A stretch of DNA of 64,000 nt from Strongylocentrotus purpuratus (taxonomy: Eukaryota; Echinodermata; Echinoidea; Camarodonta; Strongylocentrotidae). Location: the NCBI RefSeq assembly GCF_000002235.5, contig NW_022145606.1:48606685-48670684 (forward strand), in the 5' to 3' direction. The notes beneath the pieces were generated by a model that did not search any database, was not told where the DNA came from, and worked only from the letters and a program-made list of their open reading frames with translations. Every line of letters starts with the position of its first letter. The first letter of the stretch is position 1. Position numbers and translations under genes: made by a program. This document shows, piece by piece, positions 21,535-34,225 of the stretch.

Positions 21535-23100
21535 TAACAAAAAAAAAGAATAAAAGGGAATGTGTCAAATAAAATACATGTACTTTATTTTCGAGAGGTA
21601 AACACAATGACATGAGTTTAGTATAGTATGTGTGTTCATATAAGCAAATAAATAAAAGAACTTAACTGATATTTACAATCTTTGGTTAAGTACTGTAGTG
21701 TACATGTTGTAGTAATAGAGTTGTTCATGGTTTGCTATGATTATACTCTAAAAAAAAAAAACAAGACAAATGCGACTGCGTCTCCTATATGCCTCCGCCT
21801 TAAAAAAATATCATCCACCTAGAATGTAGCTTTCTATTTTTGTTCAAATAAAGTATTCAGGTGAGTTTCAGGACTATTACTGAGCCGATGTGGATATGCC
21901 AGGCGATCACAAGCTCTCTCCCTCACTAGTAACCAAATAAAGCAGTATTCTTGACATGAGAGTGTTGTTTTCTGTCTCTTTTATTACAATTTAATTGCAA
22001 AGTGCTCTTAATAATGTAATAACATTTTCAAACCTCAAGAAAATCATGACAAGTAAAAAAAAAATTCTCGTTATTTACAAAGATAACAAAATAAAATAAA
22101 TCATAAAACAGATTTTTCAACAATGCATGCATGCTCTATTGTACAGTTGACATGTTACATAATTTTCTCAATCTCAATTGAACTGTCAAAATCTTAATAC
22201 AATCATCATAATCTAGAAACACTTACTACAAAATCAATGACATGTCATGTCATTGAGATATATATAAACAAGAAAATGACAGACTTACATGCTACTATTT
22301 TCAAATAGTTTTACAAAGTATACCATCATTACCATGTATCATAAGTAATGGTCTTATGGTCCTTTATCTTCACAATATGCAGGCACTCATTGTGTACACA
22401 TACATGTTGTACTTGCCTATGAATCTCAATGATTAGACATAAGAATTACATAATAAAATGGAAACAAATACTAATGTAAAGGATACAGATGTTGGTCATG
22501 CTGTTCACAGGCATCGAATGGTGGTTGTACGTTACATGTACATTGTAGCTTGATTAGTTTCAATTGATCTGTAAAGATATAAATGAAATGTAGGGTTAGA
22601 ATAATCATGCATTGGTACATTTATGAACATGCAATTAATACTTAGTACAAGTATTTATGTATTTCATAATGAAAAATTCAAAGGCACAGAACATGTGTGT
22701 ACAAAAGTATGATAGCAAAAAAGATGCCAGGCTGACGACGAACGGATGGTGAAACAACGGAGTCATCAAAGAGCTGTCAAGGTGCATAAAATGTAAACCA
22801 CTCAGGTAGGCAATTAATTAGAGTTATTTTATTCTTAGATATATTGGGTGAACATACATAAAATAAAACATAAAACACAGAAAAGAAAATAGTAAAGGAA
22901 CAATTTGTTGAAGAAAAAAATAAAAAGGAAAGAGAAAAATAATGTAGATCTAGGTAGAACTTGTGCCACCTGCAAATTATTGTTCTAGCATAATGATGAG
23001 GTAAACTAGACCTACTCTAATATTTTGATGTCAGATCTTAACTAACAAACATGAAATAAATAAACCCAAAAAAATTATCAACAATAGATTTAGATTTCTA
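21535..23100. other. Loop of the 4.7 kb foldback, no gene recognised
   Basis: AT-rich sequence. If the minus-strand exons at 23118-23758 are real, this could be their downstream intron or 3' region. I see no further exon with confidence. Confidence 0.4.
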
Positions 23101-23117
23101 CTTAGTAAGGACATACC

Positions 23118-23177
23118 TCGCAGACACTCTCGGACTTGGAAGAATTGCTCTTCTTCTTGCGTTGTGTTTTCTGATTC
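23118..23177 (-). CDS. Candidate second exon, Lys/Ser-rich
   Basis: A 60-base stretch with an acceptor (attatttttctag) and a GTATGT donor. Its frame joins cleanly to the exon on its right, giving NQKTQRKKKSNSSKSESVCE, a basic then acidic segment that resembles a nuclear localisation signal. The product is unknown. It lies inside a foldback element, so it may belong to a transposon. Confidence 0.4.
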
Positions 23178-23541
23178 CTAGAAAAATAATTTGAGATACA
23201 ATTTAGCCTAAAACCACATCAAAACATTATATCATGCAAGGCAAAATAATTGACAGACGTAGTAATGGTACAAAATCTGAAATTGTTTACGTGGATTTAT
23301 TGTAATCACGTTTGTTTACATTCACTCATTCACTAACAGACACTACACTGCACTTGGAGATTCACTACACTTCACTAAGAAGTTGTGTAGTCTACAACCT
23401 CAACACTAGCTACATGGGAATATTGATACGTAAAATAACATTCTATAGGCCTACTATGTCTATGATGTAGCATTATATTCAACAACAGACACAATAAAAA
23501 TATATATATCATAATATAATTAAGTTTCAGAAATAAACGTA

Positions 23542-23758
23542 CCTTTTCAGCTGTTTTCTGGGGCCAGTTCCGCTCGTCGATGGTCCGTAATTCGACAACA
23601 AACTCGTTTCTCTACGAGTGGGACTAGTAATATTTTGAACATTAGTCGGGCTCATTTTCTTGGGAAGAATCACTAAAATGGGATAAGGAGGCATCGGAGT
23701 ATGAGGAGTCACTATCTCTTGATGAAATTTCATCGCTAGAATAATTGCTGGAAGACAT
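23542..23758 (-). CDS. Candidate first exon of a small unknown gene
   Basis: Two possible starts exist on the minus strand. The first, ATG at 23758-23756, gives a 38-residue Ser/Asp-rich peptide (MSSSNYSSDEISSRDSDSS and on) that stops at about 23642. The second, about 120 bases further, gives MSPTNVQNITSPTRRETS and continues to a GTACGT donor at 23541. The donor phase fits the acceptor at 23177. The first may be an upstream reading frame. The protein is not recognised. Its position in the foldback loop suggests a transposon-carried or captured fragment. Confidence 0.35.
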
Positions 23759-23969
23759 TTTGGTGTGATTTGGAGACGTTTGATGAACGAAAATCAGCAA
23801 AAGTCCGATGCGCACAGCAGTGTCAGTGGGGAAAAAAAATAACGGGTAATTTTCAAATTACGTACTTGCGTACTGTCCTCTACGTTGAAACTTTGCGCAC
23901 ACATAGAACGGGAATATCTCGATCGAATGCTTTTTTTTCTATTAATAAAGGAGATTTTTTTTGGTTGAA

Positions 23970-24170
23970 ATTTCTATGTGTACATTTTCTTTTTACACAT
24001 GGTTTATGTATGGTTATCTTTGAGTGCACTAGTCACTACTATAGTTTGTAAATAAAATCAAGAATATTAATAAAGGAACAAAATTGAAATTTCGTACATT
24101 TTCTTTTTACACATTGTTTATTTATGGTCATCTTTGAGCTCACTATTCAATATGTGACCCCACAGCTAAA
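23970..24170. repeat. Short tandem duplication
   Basis: The block TTTCTTTTTACACATGG ... TATCTTTGAG at about 23978-24025 recurs at about 24100-24145, a ~120-base shift. Noncoding. Confidence 0.6.
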
Positions 24171-25022
24171 AACAACCAATAAGTCGCAAAATGAACAACA
24201 GAGATAATGGCAGGAGAAGCGGGCTTTTTGAATAGGATGCCAGTCATAAACAATGAAAATATGCAAGTTTAGAAAATAGACAAAAAATAGTTTACAAATT
24301 TGTATCATGTCATAAAAAATTTAAGTGCAAAAAATAGGAAGAAAATAGTACTCGCAAATAGGTAAAAAGAAGTCTGAAAAAGATTAAGGTGAAAAAATAG
24401 GGAAAAAATAGTCTGAAAAAGATTAAGATGAAAAAATAGGGAAAAAATAGTCCTATTTTTTTTGAGAAAATAGGCAAAAAATAGTCTGAAAAAGATGAAG
24501 GTGAAAAAATAGGGAAAAAATAGTTTGGTACTCGAGAATAGGAAAAAATAGAACTATTTTTTTCCTATTTTCTTTAAAAAAAATAGGAATAAAATAGTCC
24601 ATAAAAGTTGAAAGTAAAAAAAATGGGCGAAAAATAGTTTGTGCTTGAAAATAGGAAAAAAATAGGACTATTTTTTTCCTGTTTTCTTATAGGAAATAGG
24701 AAAAAAATAGTCTGAAAAAAAATATAGGTGAAAAAAATAGGGAAAAAATAGTTTGTACTTGAAAATAGGAAAAAAATAGGACTATTTTTTTCCTGTTTTT
24801 TTATAGGAAATAGGAAAAAAATAGTCTGAAAACAAATATAAGTGAACAAAATAGGGAAAAAATAGTTTGTGCTTGAAAATAGGAAAAAAATAGCCCTATT
24901 TTTTTCCTATTTTCTTGAAGGAAATAGGGAAAAAATAGTCTGCATTTCCAGAAAATAGGGAAAAAATAGGAAAAAAATAGGGAAAAAATATATTTTCGCA
25001 ACACACAAAACTACTAGGGTAA

Positions 25023-25359
25023 CCCCTATCTTGTGTATTTACAAGCAAACGATTTTAGTTATCAGAGTCGGGTTATATCCCCTTTTGAATGGTTTGACAT
25101 GCCATTACATTTATATACACTAAACTTATTTTAATTTGACAAATAATAGCTTTGCAATTATGTTCATTCTGGGATGTCGTCTGCTTGGGCAGTATTGGTC
25201 CATATAGTGACGTCATTAAAACATCGTTATTTTTCCGGCGAATCTCTCGTATATCCCAGCCGCTATGGAGGTGGTTGTATTTGTATTTGTACGATGGTCA
25301 TATGTTAGCTTACCAGTTTCTAGTAATACATTAGCTGACATATTTTTGAATTTCTTTGA
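25023..25359. other. Intergenic, nothing recognised
   Basis: No gene or repeat family recognised in this stretch. Confidence 0.4.
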
Positions 25360-25600
25360 ATTTCACCTTTAAGTCATTTAAAAGGAAAAATATTGGGAAA
25401 TATCAGGTTTATGGCGGCCATTTTGTAAAATGGCTGCCGCTTCGGCTTTTTGGCTAGGTTTAGCTTCTTTATTTTTTTCCATTTGATTCCTTGTCCCTAG
25501 AATGTATGTTTAGCACTTAAAATCAAAGTTTTTTTTTTTTTTTTTTTAAGCAGAGACAAAGAGAAATATCAGATTTATGGCGGCCATTATGAAAAATAAC
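25360..25600. repeat. Diverged copy of the 17.7-18.1 kb repeat
   Basis: Shares AAGTCATTT, ATATTGGGAAATATCAGG, GGCGGCCATTTTG and TTGATTCCTTGTCCC in the same order as the repeat at 17695-18115. A T tract lies at 25531-25548. Confidence 0.65.
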
Positions 25601-26089
25601 CGCTATTGAAATTTCTCCCACCATGATTCATTAAAGGTAAAGACCAGTTTTGGAAACGCCCCCTCTAAAAAAATGAAATGGAAGCTCTTATTACCAATCA
25701 TGTGAAAGAAAATGTTTTGACTAATACGTGATCATGCAAATGTTGCCGAGAAACTGCGTACTAATTTATATATTTGGTAAACTGAAACTTTACCAAGACT
25801 GGGCCAAATTTCGTATAATTTTATATAATTCCAGAACCTTGCAGTAAACACCAATACTTATATGCTAGATGATCAACCTTTTCTGATCGATTCCACAACG
25901 TTTCTTTCACAATGCAATCGCATGCCCATAACTGGTCTTATTTTTTAAGAGTTTTGATATTCTACAGAGGACTTATTTCACTGTATATAACAGTTGACAG
26001 ACTTTCTGTTGCAATTTGTGGGAGGTCATATTAAATAATGCGTATACTAATAGGATTGCAGGGCGCCCTCACTGAGAAAACAACGTGAT
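25601..26089. other. Intergenic, nothing recognised
   Basis: AT-rich noncoding sequence with no recognised feature. Confidence 0.4.
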
Positions 26090-26411
26090 AATGTTGACCC
26101 CATCGCGTTTTAACCGAACTTTATGTCATCATCATTATGCAACCTAATGATACAAACATCCATATTACAAATATCTCATTTCCATCTTGACTGGCCAGGG
26201 GTAAAGCATGCACTTCAAACATCCGGCCAATTACAAACCTTGGAAAAGGTAGCTGTAAGAGGTATTTACATGTACTTCATCATTGTTGGTTCCATTTTTG
26301 GTATTGTAAGACCTACTTTCTGGAATAAACTAGATAAAGTTTGTAGTAAATCAGTGGCGTAGCTCCAAAGGGAGAGATGGTAAAGGGCACGATTATTTCT
26401 CCAATTGTATT

Positions 26412-26444
<33 letters not shown>

Positions 26445-27640
26445 GGGAGGAATGGACGGGTTGGCCCGGGGTTCAATTTCTATTTTCTTTCAATTTATTC
26501 AACCTGGTTCTGATGAATTTATTCGTCATGTGATTGCCATGTGACGGTACATGTACGTACAAATAGTTCTACAATGTCGGTTATTGTCATTAAAATATTT
26601 CAAATAGCATTGAAATGACGATGAACAAATACGAATAATAATACATCGTGGGTAATCGTGAGAATATTCTTCCATCTCTCTCTCTCTCTCTGCTAAATCA
26701 ACCGAACAGTAGAATCAACAGAGTACAATCAAATGTGACCCGAATCACTGTGAGTCATAGCTAAAAGAGTAAATTGCCACATCATGGTTGTATTAAAGAG
26801 TAGCAATTGTGACCGACTGTTGCTTACATTCAGCAACCTTGCCTTGTTTCTAATGACCAGTTAGATATATTTGCAAGTGAATGTGAAATCGCACTATCTT
26901 TAATGAATTACACCAGAAGGTTATCGTGACCACAATCCTTTGTAGCAAAAATTAGGTTCTAATTTTAACTGCAGTTATTGGTTACCAAAGTAGAGTTTGC
27001 TCTATATTCTGCCACAAGTAATCAACATAATATTATGCATTTGCTTCATTAAATATATATAAATAGCGTTTTCTTCTTGTTATTGTATCCAGGGTTTTGT
27101 ATTATTATTTTGTTTATTGTAAGACTTACTGTCTGGAATAAGCTAGATTATGTTGTAAATTAGTGACGTAGCTTTAGGTGGAGAAGTAAGAGGGCACGTA
27201 TATTTCTCCGATCGTACTGCGAGAGAGAAAGAGAGGGAGAAGGAGAGAAGGAGAGAGGGGGGTGTTTGACCTAGAGTTCAAATTCAATTTTCTTTCAAAT
27301 TATCAAGCCATGTACTTATTAATTTATCTGCCAGGTGACCGTTCCATATAAATAGTACCGCCATGTTTATTGTCATCAAAGTATTCAAATAGCATTGAAG
27401 AGACAATGAACAAAAACAAGAAATAACACATCGTCATTCACCTCTATCCCTCTCTGCTACATCCTCTGAACAGTGGAGTCAACCAAGCGCAATCAGCTGT
27501 AAAACGAATTGTGAGTCATACTTCAAACAGTAAATTGACACGTCATGGTTGATTGTTGTATCAAATGGCTAACAATAGCTGCTTAAATTCAGCAACAAAT
27601 GTTGCTATAAATGCTTTCCCCTAAAATTTACCATTAGACA
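26090..27640. repeat. Two tandem copies of the ~0.8 kb dispersed repeat
   Basis: Copies run at about 26090-26940 and 26950-27640. Each includes an ACT(T)TCTGGAATAA segment, a CAGTGGCGTAGC/TAGTGACGTAGC word, a GA/G-rich tract (26408-26450; 27220-27262) and the marker block ending near TCATGGTTG. The family also occurs at 11690, 13080 and 16610. It has no coding content that I can see. Confidence 0.65.
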
Positions 27641-28500
27641 TAAAGCTATATTTAAAAACAAAACCGACAAAACCTGATATTGTTAACCACTGCCATGACG
27701 TCATTTTCCATAGATCCTTTCTGCTGCATCCAAAACGGGAGCAAGTTTGTCGAATTAGTAGGTATCAATATAAGTAAGAGATCAATTGAGAAAGAGAGAT
27801 AGTGATAGAGTGAGATAGAAATTACATGAGCGAGTGGGAGAGCAAAAATAAAATGAATAAAAGAGTGGGTGAGAGCGAAAGAGTGATTAAGTGATATTAG
27901 TGTTTGAGCGAATGTGAGTTAGAGAGAGGGGGAGAAAGAGAGTTAGTTACTATGAGGGAAATTAAAAATATTAACTGAAAGAGAGGGGGAGAGAGAGACA
28001 GATAGACAGACAGAAAGAAAAATAATGAATGATTGGATGGCTGAAGGAGGGATAAAGAGATAGTTAAACTGTCAATGGGTTCCATTTTTTGTATGCCAAA
28101 AGCGAAAGAAATCTACATATGTCATGTCTCGAATAGTCATGAAATGAGTGTCAATATAACGATATTGTCGCTAACCTCACTACACTGAACAAGGAAATAA
28201 ATTATGCGTGACAATTTTGAAGAGCTATTCTTTTCAGGGGACATTTCAGCTTTCGTATTCGTATAACTCCTTGTTTCTCGCCCCCGCAAGCATTTTTTGG
28301 GCGCCCACCTCCTTTTTTGTATTGTTATTTGGTAACAAATTAATTCTGTGATATTTTAGGATTAGATGTAAAACAAATTTAAGAAAAAGGTATAATATCG
28401 ATGATTTTGATAAATATTTCAAAGTTCATTTTACGTATCAAACTACAATTTTGTGAATTTTTTTAAGTTTCAAGTTTATTTGTTTCCTCTTTATCGAAAA
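27641..28500. other. Intergenic with a purine-rich stretch
   Basis: The plus strand at 27775-28060 is strongly purine-rich (GAGAGA/GAAAGAG words), a possible triplex-forming tract. No gene is seen. Confidence 0.5.
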
Positions 28501-28514
28501 TACGAGGACACTTT

Positions 28515-28760
28515 TTTTTTTCTCCCGAAATTTGAAAATTTGACCGATCGACATTTCGTTCCGTTGGGAGTGGGGGGGGGGGGGGGGGGGTAAGGTTACC
28601 TTTTTAAGGTCACCGATTAGCAACAAAAAAAATTGTTTTGGATTATTATTTTTAATTAAAAACATTATTCAAAAAACAATTAGTTTTGTTTCCCCTCCAA
28701 AACACCCCAGAAAACAAATGTGAGGGGGGGGGTTCGATTCCACCCCCCCCTGCGTACGCG
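28515..28760. repeat. CCCGAAATTTGAAAATTTGAC repeat with G-run
   Basis: A block of GAAATTTGAAAATTTGACC, ACATTTCGTTCCGTT, a run of about 18 G residues (28573-28590) and AAGGTCACCGATTAGCA. The same block occurs several times in tandem at 57070-57290. Confidence 0.65.
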
Positions 28761-29359
28761 CCTGGCAAGAGGAACCCTACAATAAACTACACCTCCCCCT
28801 TCCCTTCCCCGTTCAGCTGGTGGTTGCAGGGTTGCTTGGATACGGTTTGTAACCAATATATACTCATTTGACCGGAAGGTCAATATCACATGAAAAGATT
28901 TACTATGAGTCGAATATGCTAATTACGAAAACCGTAATCGATATCACGTGACGAATTTCTAATTGATTACAACGTTGCATCTATTATATAACTATCTAGT
29001 AAACTCTACAGCGCTGTAATGAAAAATAAAAAAATGATGGGGGAAAAATCTCCCAACAGTGCCATTTTACGGACTTATAAATTGCTCAATAGCTTCTGAA
29101 CAAATTGGGTCATCCTCAAAGTTGTAAAGACGGTTTCAGATGAGGTTTGTATTATACAGTATCATGTTTTATTTGGTTCCAAAGCTTTGGGGCAGCACAA
29201 CTAAAAGCGCATTATCCAACAGTTCGAGGTATAGCTTTAGAAGTTATTTGAATATGGTTGGATTATACTGTTTCGGACAACTAATTTGGGGTTTATAAAC
29301 GAGCAAAACTTTTATGAGTACAATATCATGCTTTACGGGCAACCAATGTAACCGGGGGT
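28761..29359. other. Intergenic, nothing recognised
   Basis: Low-complexity C/G runs at its left edge, then AT-rich noncoding sequence. Confidence 0.4.
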
Positions 29360-29884
29360 GGCCTAGTGACTTACAAAGTGTGGGGGGGGGGGGCACCAAG
29401 AAAAAAAAGCAATTTCTGGAGAAAAAAGGGCACCTACAAAGGGAAATCTCTGTTAAAGCGAAAATATACAATTTTGTAGACATTGGTGTATACCTCTACA
29501 TCGTGATTACATCATCAGGGATGATTTCAATATGTGTTTCACTTTATACACCATACAAGATACTGCTTAAGCATCACACTTTGCAGTCGGGTGTAATGGT
29601 CTGAAAAATTTATTTGTGAGGTCAAAGTGCAAAAAATCTTATAAAGAGGAAAAACGCAATCCTGATTGGGTTATAAGCATATTCTCATGAAAGAAGACTG
29701 AAAAGACCTTTAATAAGTAACATACGTATATCATCTATAAATGCGAGCGAGCGTAGCGAGCGAGGGGCGCATTTACTGATGAGAGGAAGGGGCGCATTTA
29801 CTGATGAGAGGAAAAGGGGACACTTATCAGAAAAGAAAAGGAGCACGTGTCAAAGTAAAAAATATATATATATATCAGAGGTGA
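29360..29884. repeat. Leading GGGGCACTTAT-family repeat
   Basis: G-run at 29382-29393, then repeated words such as GGGGCGCATTTACTGATGAG, twice in tandem at 29763-29815. It leads into the 2.17 kb tandem units. Confidence 0.55.
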
Positions 29885-32050
29885 AAATTGGGCACTTCTT
29901 CCACCTTCAAAAAAGGCGCTCACCAGGGATTTAAAAAAAAACACTTATGAGAATAGGAAATGGCATTTGTCGACGGAAAAGGGGGCCCCATCTAATTTTG
30001 ATAGGGGCATCCATAAGAGGTGAAAAGGGGCACTTATGAAAAGGGGATAGGTCTCTTATTAGAAAGGAAAAGGGGCATGTATCATTGTTAAAAGGGAATT
30101 ATCAGAGGTGAAAAGGGGCAAATATCACACCTGAAAAGGGACTATAAGCAGGTATGGAAAGGGGTACTAATCAGGGGTGAAAAGGGGAAGGCGCACCTTT
30201 ACAAATTAATAGGGGCACTTGTCAAGGTTAAAGGGGCACTTTTTACATGTAAAAAGTGGCACTTCTTACAAAGTTTAAGGGGCAATTTTGGGGTACTTAT
30301 AAAAATGTGGCGCACCGCCGTCTCTGAATGTAACTTAATGAAAACGGGTGTAATTTGGGGACAAATTTTAAGAAATGCAAAGGACACAAGTCTTGCAGAG
30401 GCATTCTGAACACGATGCATCTTCATTATGTGCGAATCTGACAAAGCAATCGAAATAATTAACAGCTTATTTTTTCATATTTTTGGGGCGTACTACATTT
30501 AATATGTGGTTATGAATTCATCAAAACATATTTTTGAGTTGAGATAACTGACAATTTCTTTACAAATTCAAGATGAGATGCGAATTTGGGGTAGTTCTCC
30601 TTTTTCGAGTCTTATGCTTTTTTGTGAGGGTATAGAAACTATATGGCAAGTGCTAAAGTGATGAGATACTGCATATGTTAGCCTTTTTTTTCGCTGATAC
30701 ATATTTTCAAACAGCATGAATTGTAACAATAACACCACCAAACATATAAAACTTGACCACTTTACATGTATATCGACATAAAGAATAAATTTTCCTTCAC
30801 TTTGTTCTGTGTTATGCTTATTGTTTTCTCACATTCATTAAAACTAACCGCCTCCCCCAAACCACATGTACAAACCAACACTCACAACACACACACACAC
30901 ATTGACTAACAATAACAAAGCCCTCTAAATTTAGGTGAAAAAGGGCACTTCTTTAACCCACAAAATATATCATATTAAAAACAGTCTGAAATACTCACTT
31001 TATTTGTGTACTCAATCAGTAGGCCTTTAAGTGCAGGTCAGTGACGTCATTCACTGCCTACTTTAGGTACAGGATGAGTTGTTTCGACGTAAAGTTAGTT
31101 GAGTAATAAATGAACTATACACAATCGGTTAGGATTTCTAAGGTTGCTGTCCGTTGTAATAATCCATGTACTAAAACCCCGCCCAACGCGTACGACGTTT
31201 TTTAATGGCTCGAGAAGGTGCACGTATGAGAACGAAGAAAACTTAGACAAGAGTCTTTCGAATCACAATTCCAGCCAAATTTGTAAGTGTCCGATTTTGC
31301 TTGCATTGAAATATCGTCATTCCAAATGCGATGTAACCTGTTTTAGTTAAGTAAGTATGACAGTTATCAAAAGTCGACTCCCTGTTTCGAAGAGACCGAC
31401 ATGAAGCAGCCTACGAGGAAGTAATAACATACAGCGTCAACAAGTCTAGTTGAACGTGATCAGGTCGAGGAAAATAAATAGAAATGTTGACAATACCTCG
31501 CTCGCATGAATAAACTTTACAGATAAGTATTTGTGTCGGGTTTAGATGTTGCACTGCAGGGGTGGCGGAGAATCTTTCAGATTAGGGGTGCACCAACCCA
31601 AAAGAGCACTTTCTTCAAAAAGAAGAGGGAGCCTACAAATGGTAACCTCAACATATCTAAACGTAGGTTAAAGAGTAAACATTTCGTGTAAAAAAGACAC
31701 ATTTCTTTATTAAACGGCTTCAATAGAGAAAGGACATTTGATAGCGTTGAAAACGAACACGATTATGTTCTGAACGGGGGCTCAGTTCGTACTTTAAGGG
31801 CTTGTGCCTTCTGCCTCCTCGGTTATCTTCGTGGCTGTAGAAAGGGAGTACATTTTAGTACAAAAAGCTGCTCCAATTCTTTGAAACTAGATATGTCTCT
31901 TTTTATATGACCGCAAAAACACACGTTTTGTAGGCGACAATGGGAACTATAGACACAAATATACTTATTAAACGGGAGTTATATAGAAAGGGAAAGAGTA
32001 ACTTATCAAGAGAAACTTTTCACATTGGTAAAAGAAACACTAGATATATA
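29885..32050. repeat. 2.17 kb tandem unit, copy 1
   Basis: First of three head-to-tail copies. Landmarks shared in order are TTCTTCCACCTT, GGCGCTCACCAGGGATT, tandem AAAAGGGGCACTTATCA units, GGACACAAGTCTTGCAGAGG, a CA-rich run, AGTGACGTCATTCACTGCC and GGTGGCGGAGAATCTTTCAG. The part 30840-31610 is nearly identical to 33010-33780, with a 2177-base offset. The 68-residue frame present in copies 1 and 2 is identical but shows no domain and is broken in copy 3, so I do not call it a gene. Confidence 0.85.
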
Positions 32051-34225
32051 GAAAAGAAAATTGGCCACTTCTTCCACCTTAAAAAAAAGGCGCTCACCAG
32101 GGATTTAAAAAAAAAGCACTTATGAGAATAGGAAATGGCATTTGTCTACGGAAAAGGGGGCCCCATCAAATTTTGATAGGGGCATTTATAAGATGTGAAA
32201 AGGGGCACTTATCAAAAGGGGATAGGTCTCTTATTAGAAAGGAAAAGGGGCATGTATCATTGTTAAAAGGGAATTATCAGAAGTAAAAGGGGGCAAATAT
32301 TACACCTGAAAAGAGGCTATGAGCAGGTATGAAAAGGGGCACTTAACAGAGGTGAAAAGGGGAAGGCGCACCTTTAAAAATTAATAGGGGCACTTCTTAC
32401 TAAGTTAAAGGGGCAATTTCCGGGTACTTAAACAAAATGTAGGGCACCGCCGCCTCTAAATGTAACTTAATGAGAACGGGTGTAATATGGGAACATTTTC
32501 AAGAAATGCAAAGGACACAAGTCTTGCAGAGGCATTCTGAACACGATGCATCTTCATTATGTGTGAATCTGACAAACCAATCGTAATAATTAACAACTTT
32601 TTTCATATTTTCGGGGCGTACTACATTTAATATGTAGTAATGAACTCATCATAACATATTTTTTGGGTGAGATAACTGACAATTAAAAGTTCAAGTTGAG
32701 ATGCAAATTTGGGGTAGTTCTCCTTTTTCAAGTCCATTGCTTTTTTGCGAGGGTATAGAAACTATATGGCAAGTGTTAATGTGAAGAGTTACTGCATAAT
32801 GTAGGCCTACCGTTAGGCGCCGAATGGTATAGAGTGCATATTTAGTCAAGATAATTTGTTACTTTTTCGCAGATAAATATGTTCAGACAGCATGAATTGT
32901 AACAATAACACCACCACACATATACAACTTGACCACTTTACATGTATATTGACATAAAGAATAAATTTTCCTTCACTTTGTTCTGTGTTATGCTTTGGTT
33001 TTCTCACATTTATTAAAACTAACCGCCTCCCCCAAACCACATGTACAAACCAACACTCACAACACACACACACACACATTGACTAACAATAACAAAGCCC
33101 TCTAAATTTAGGTGAAAAAGGGCACTTCTTTTACCCACAAAATATATCATATTAAAAACAGTCTGAAATACTCACTTTATTTGTGTACTCAATCAGTAGG
33201 CCTTTAAGTGCAGGTCAGTGACGTCATTCACTGCCTACTTTAGGTACAGGATGAGTTGTTTCGACGTAAAGTTAGTTGAGTAATAAATGAACTATACACA
33301 ATCGGTTAGGATTTCTAAGGTTGCTGTCCGTTGTAATAATCCATGTACTAAAACCCCGCCCAACGCGTACGACGTTTTTTAATGGCTCGAGAAGGTGCAC
33401 GTATGAGAACGAAGAAAACTTAGACAAGAGTCTTTCGAATCACAATTCCAGCCAAATTTGTAAGTGTCCGATTTTGCTTGCATTGAAATATCGTCATTCC
33501 AAATGCGATGTAACCTGTTTTAGTTAAGTAAGTATGACAGTTATCAAAAGTCGACTCCCTGTTTCGAAGAGACCGACATGAAGCAGCCTACGAGGAAGTA
33601 ATAACATACAGCGTCAACAAGTCTAGTTGAACGTGATCAGGTCGAGGAAAATAAATAGAAATGTTGACAATACCTCGCTCGCATGAATAAACTTTACAGA
33701 TAAGTATTTGTGTCGGGTTTAGATGTTGCACTGCAGGGGTGGCGGAGAATCTTTCAGATTAGGGGTGCACCAACCCAAAAGAGCACTTTCTTTAAAAAGA
33801 AGAGGAATCCTATATACAAATAATAACCTCAACATATCCCAACGTAGGAAGGGTAAACATTTAGTGTAAAAAAGACACATTTCTTTATTAAACGACTTAA
33901 ATAGAGAAAGGACATTTGATAGCGTTGAAAACGAGGGCGATTATGTTCTGAACACGGGCACAGTTTGTTCTTTAAGGGCTTGTGCCTTCTGCCTCCTCGG
34001 CTATCTTCGTGGCTGTAGAAAGGGAGTACATTTTAGTACAAAAAGCTGCTTTAATTCTTTGAAACTAGATATGTCTCTTTTTATATGACCGCAAAAACAC
34101 ACGTTTTGTAGGCGACAATGGGAACTATAGACACAAATATACTTATTAAACGGGAGTTATATAGAAAGGGAAAGAGTAACTTATCAAGAGAAACTTTTCA
34201 CATTGGTAAAAGAAACACTAGATAT
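32051..34225. repeat. 2.17 kb tandem unit, copy 2
   Basis: The middle copy. It matches copy 1 best in its right half and copy 3 best in its left and central parts (for example 32442-32980 with 34617-35130). The mosaic likeness suggests unequal crossing-over or gene conversion. Confidence 0.85.

Larger units (their letters stand above)
20360..25022. mobile_element. 4.7 kb foldback element with A-rich (GGAAAAAAATAG)n arms
   Basis: The left arm (20370-21010) and right arm (24260-24990) consist of tandem variants of GGAAAAAAATAGTAAG. The motif switches strand within each arm, giving nested hairpins. The extreme ends are similar inverted repeats: TTACCCCAGTCG at 20360, and ACTAGGGTAA ending at 25022. 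Both arms hold an AAAATATATTTT block. The loop has a small MITE and candidate coding exons on the minus strand. No exact target duplication was found, so the ends are provisional. Confidence 0.6.

Noticed and set aside
31144-31350. 68-residue frame, identical at 33321-33527
   Set aside because: Identity reflects the 2.17 kb tandem duplication. It has no recognisable domain and the third copy does not keep the frame.
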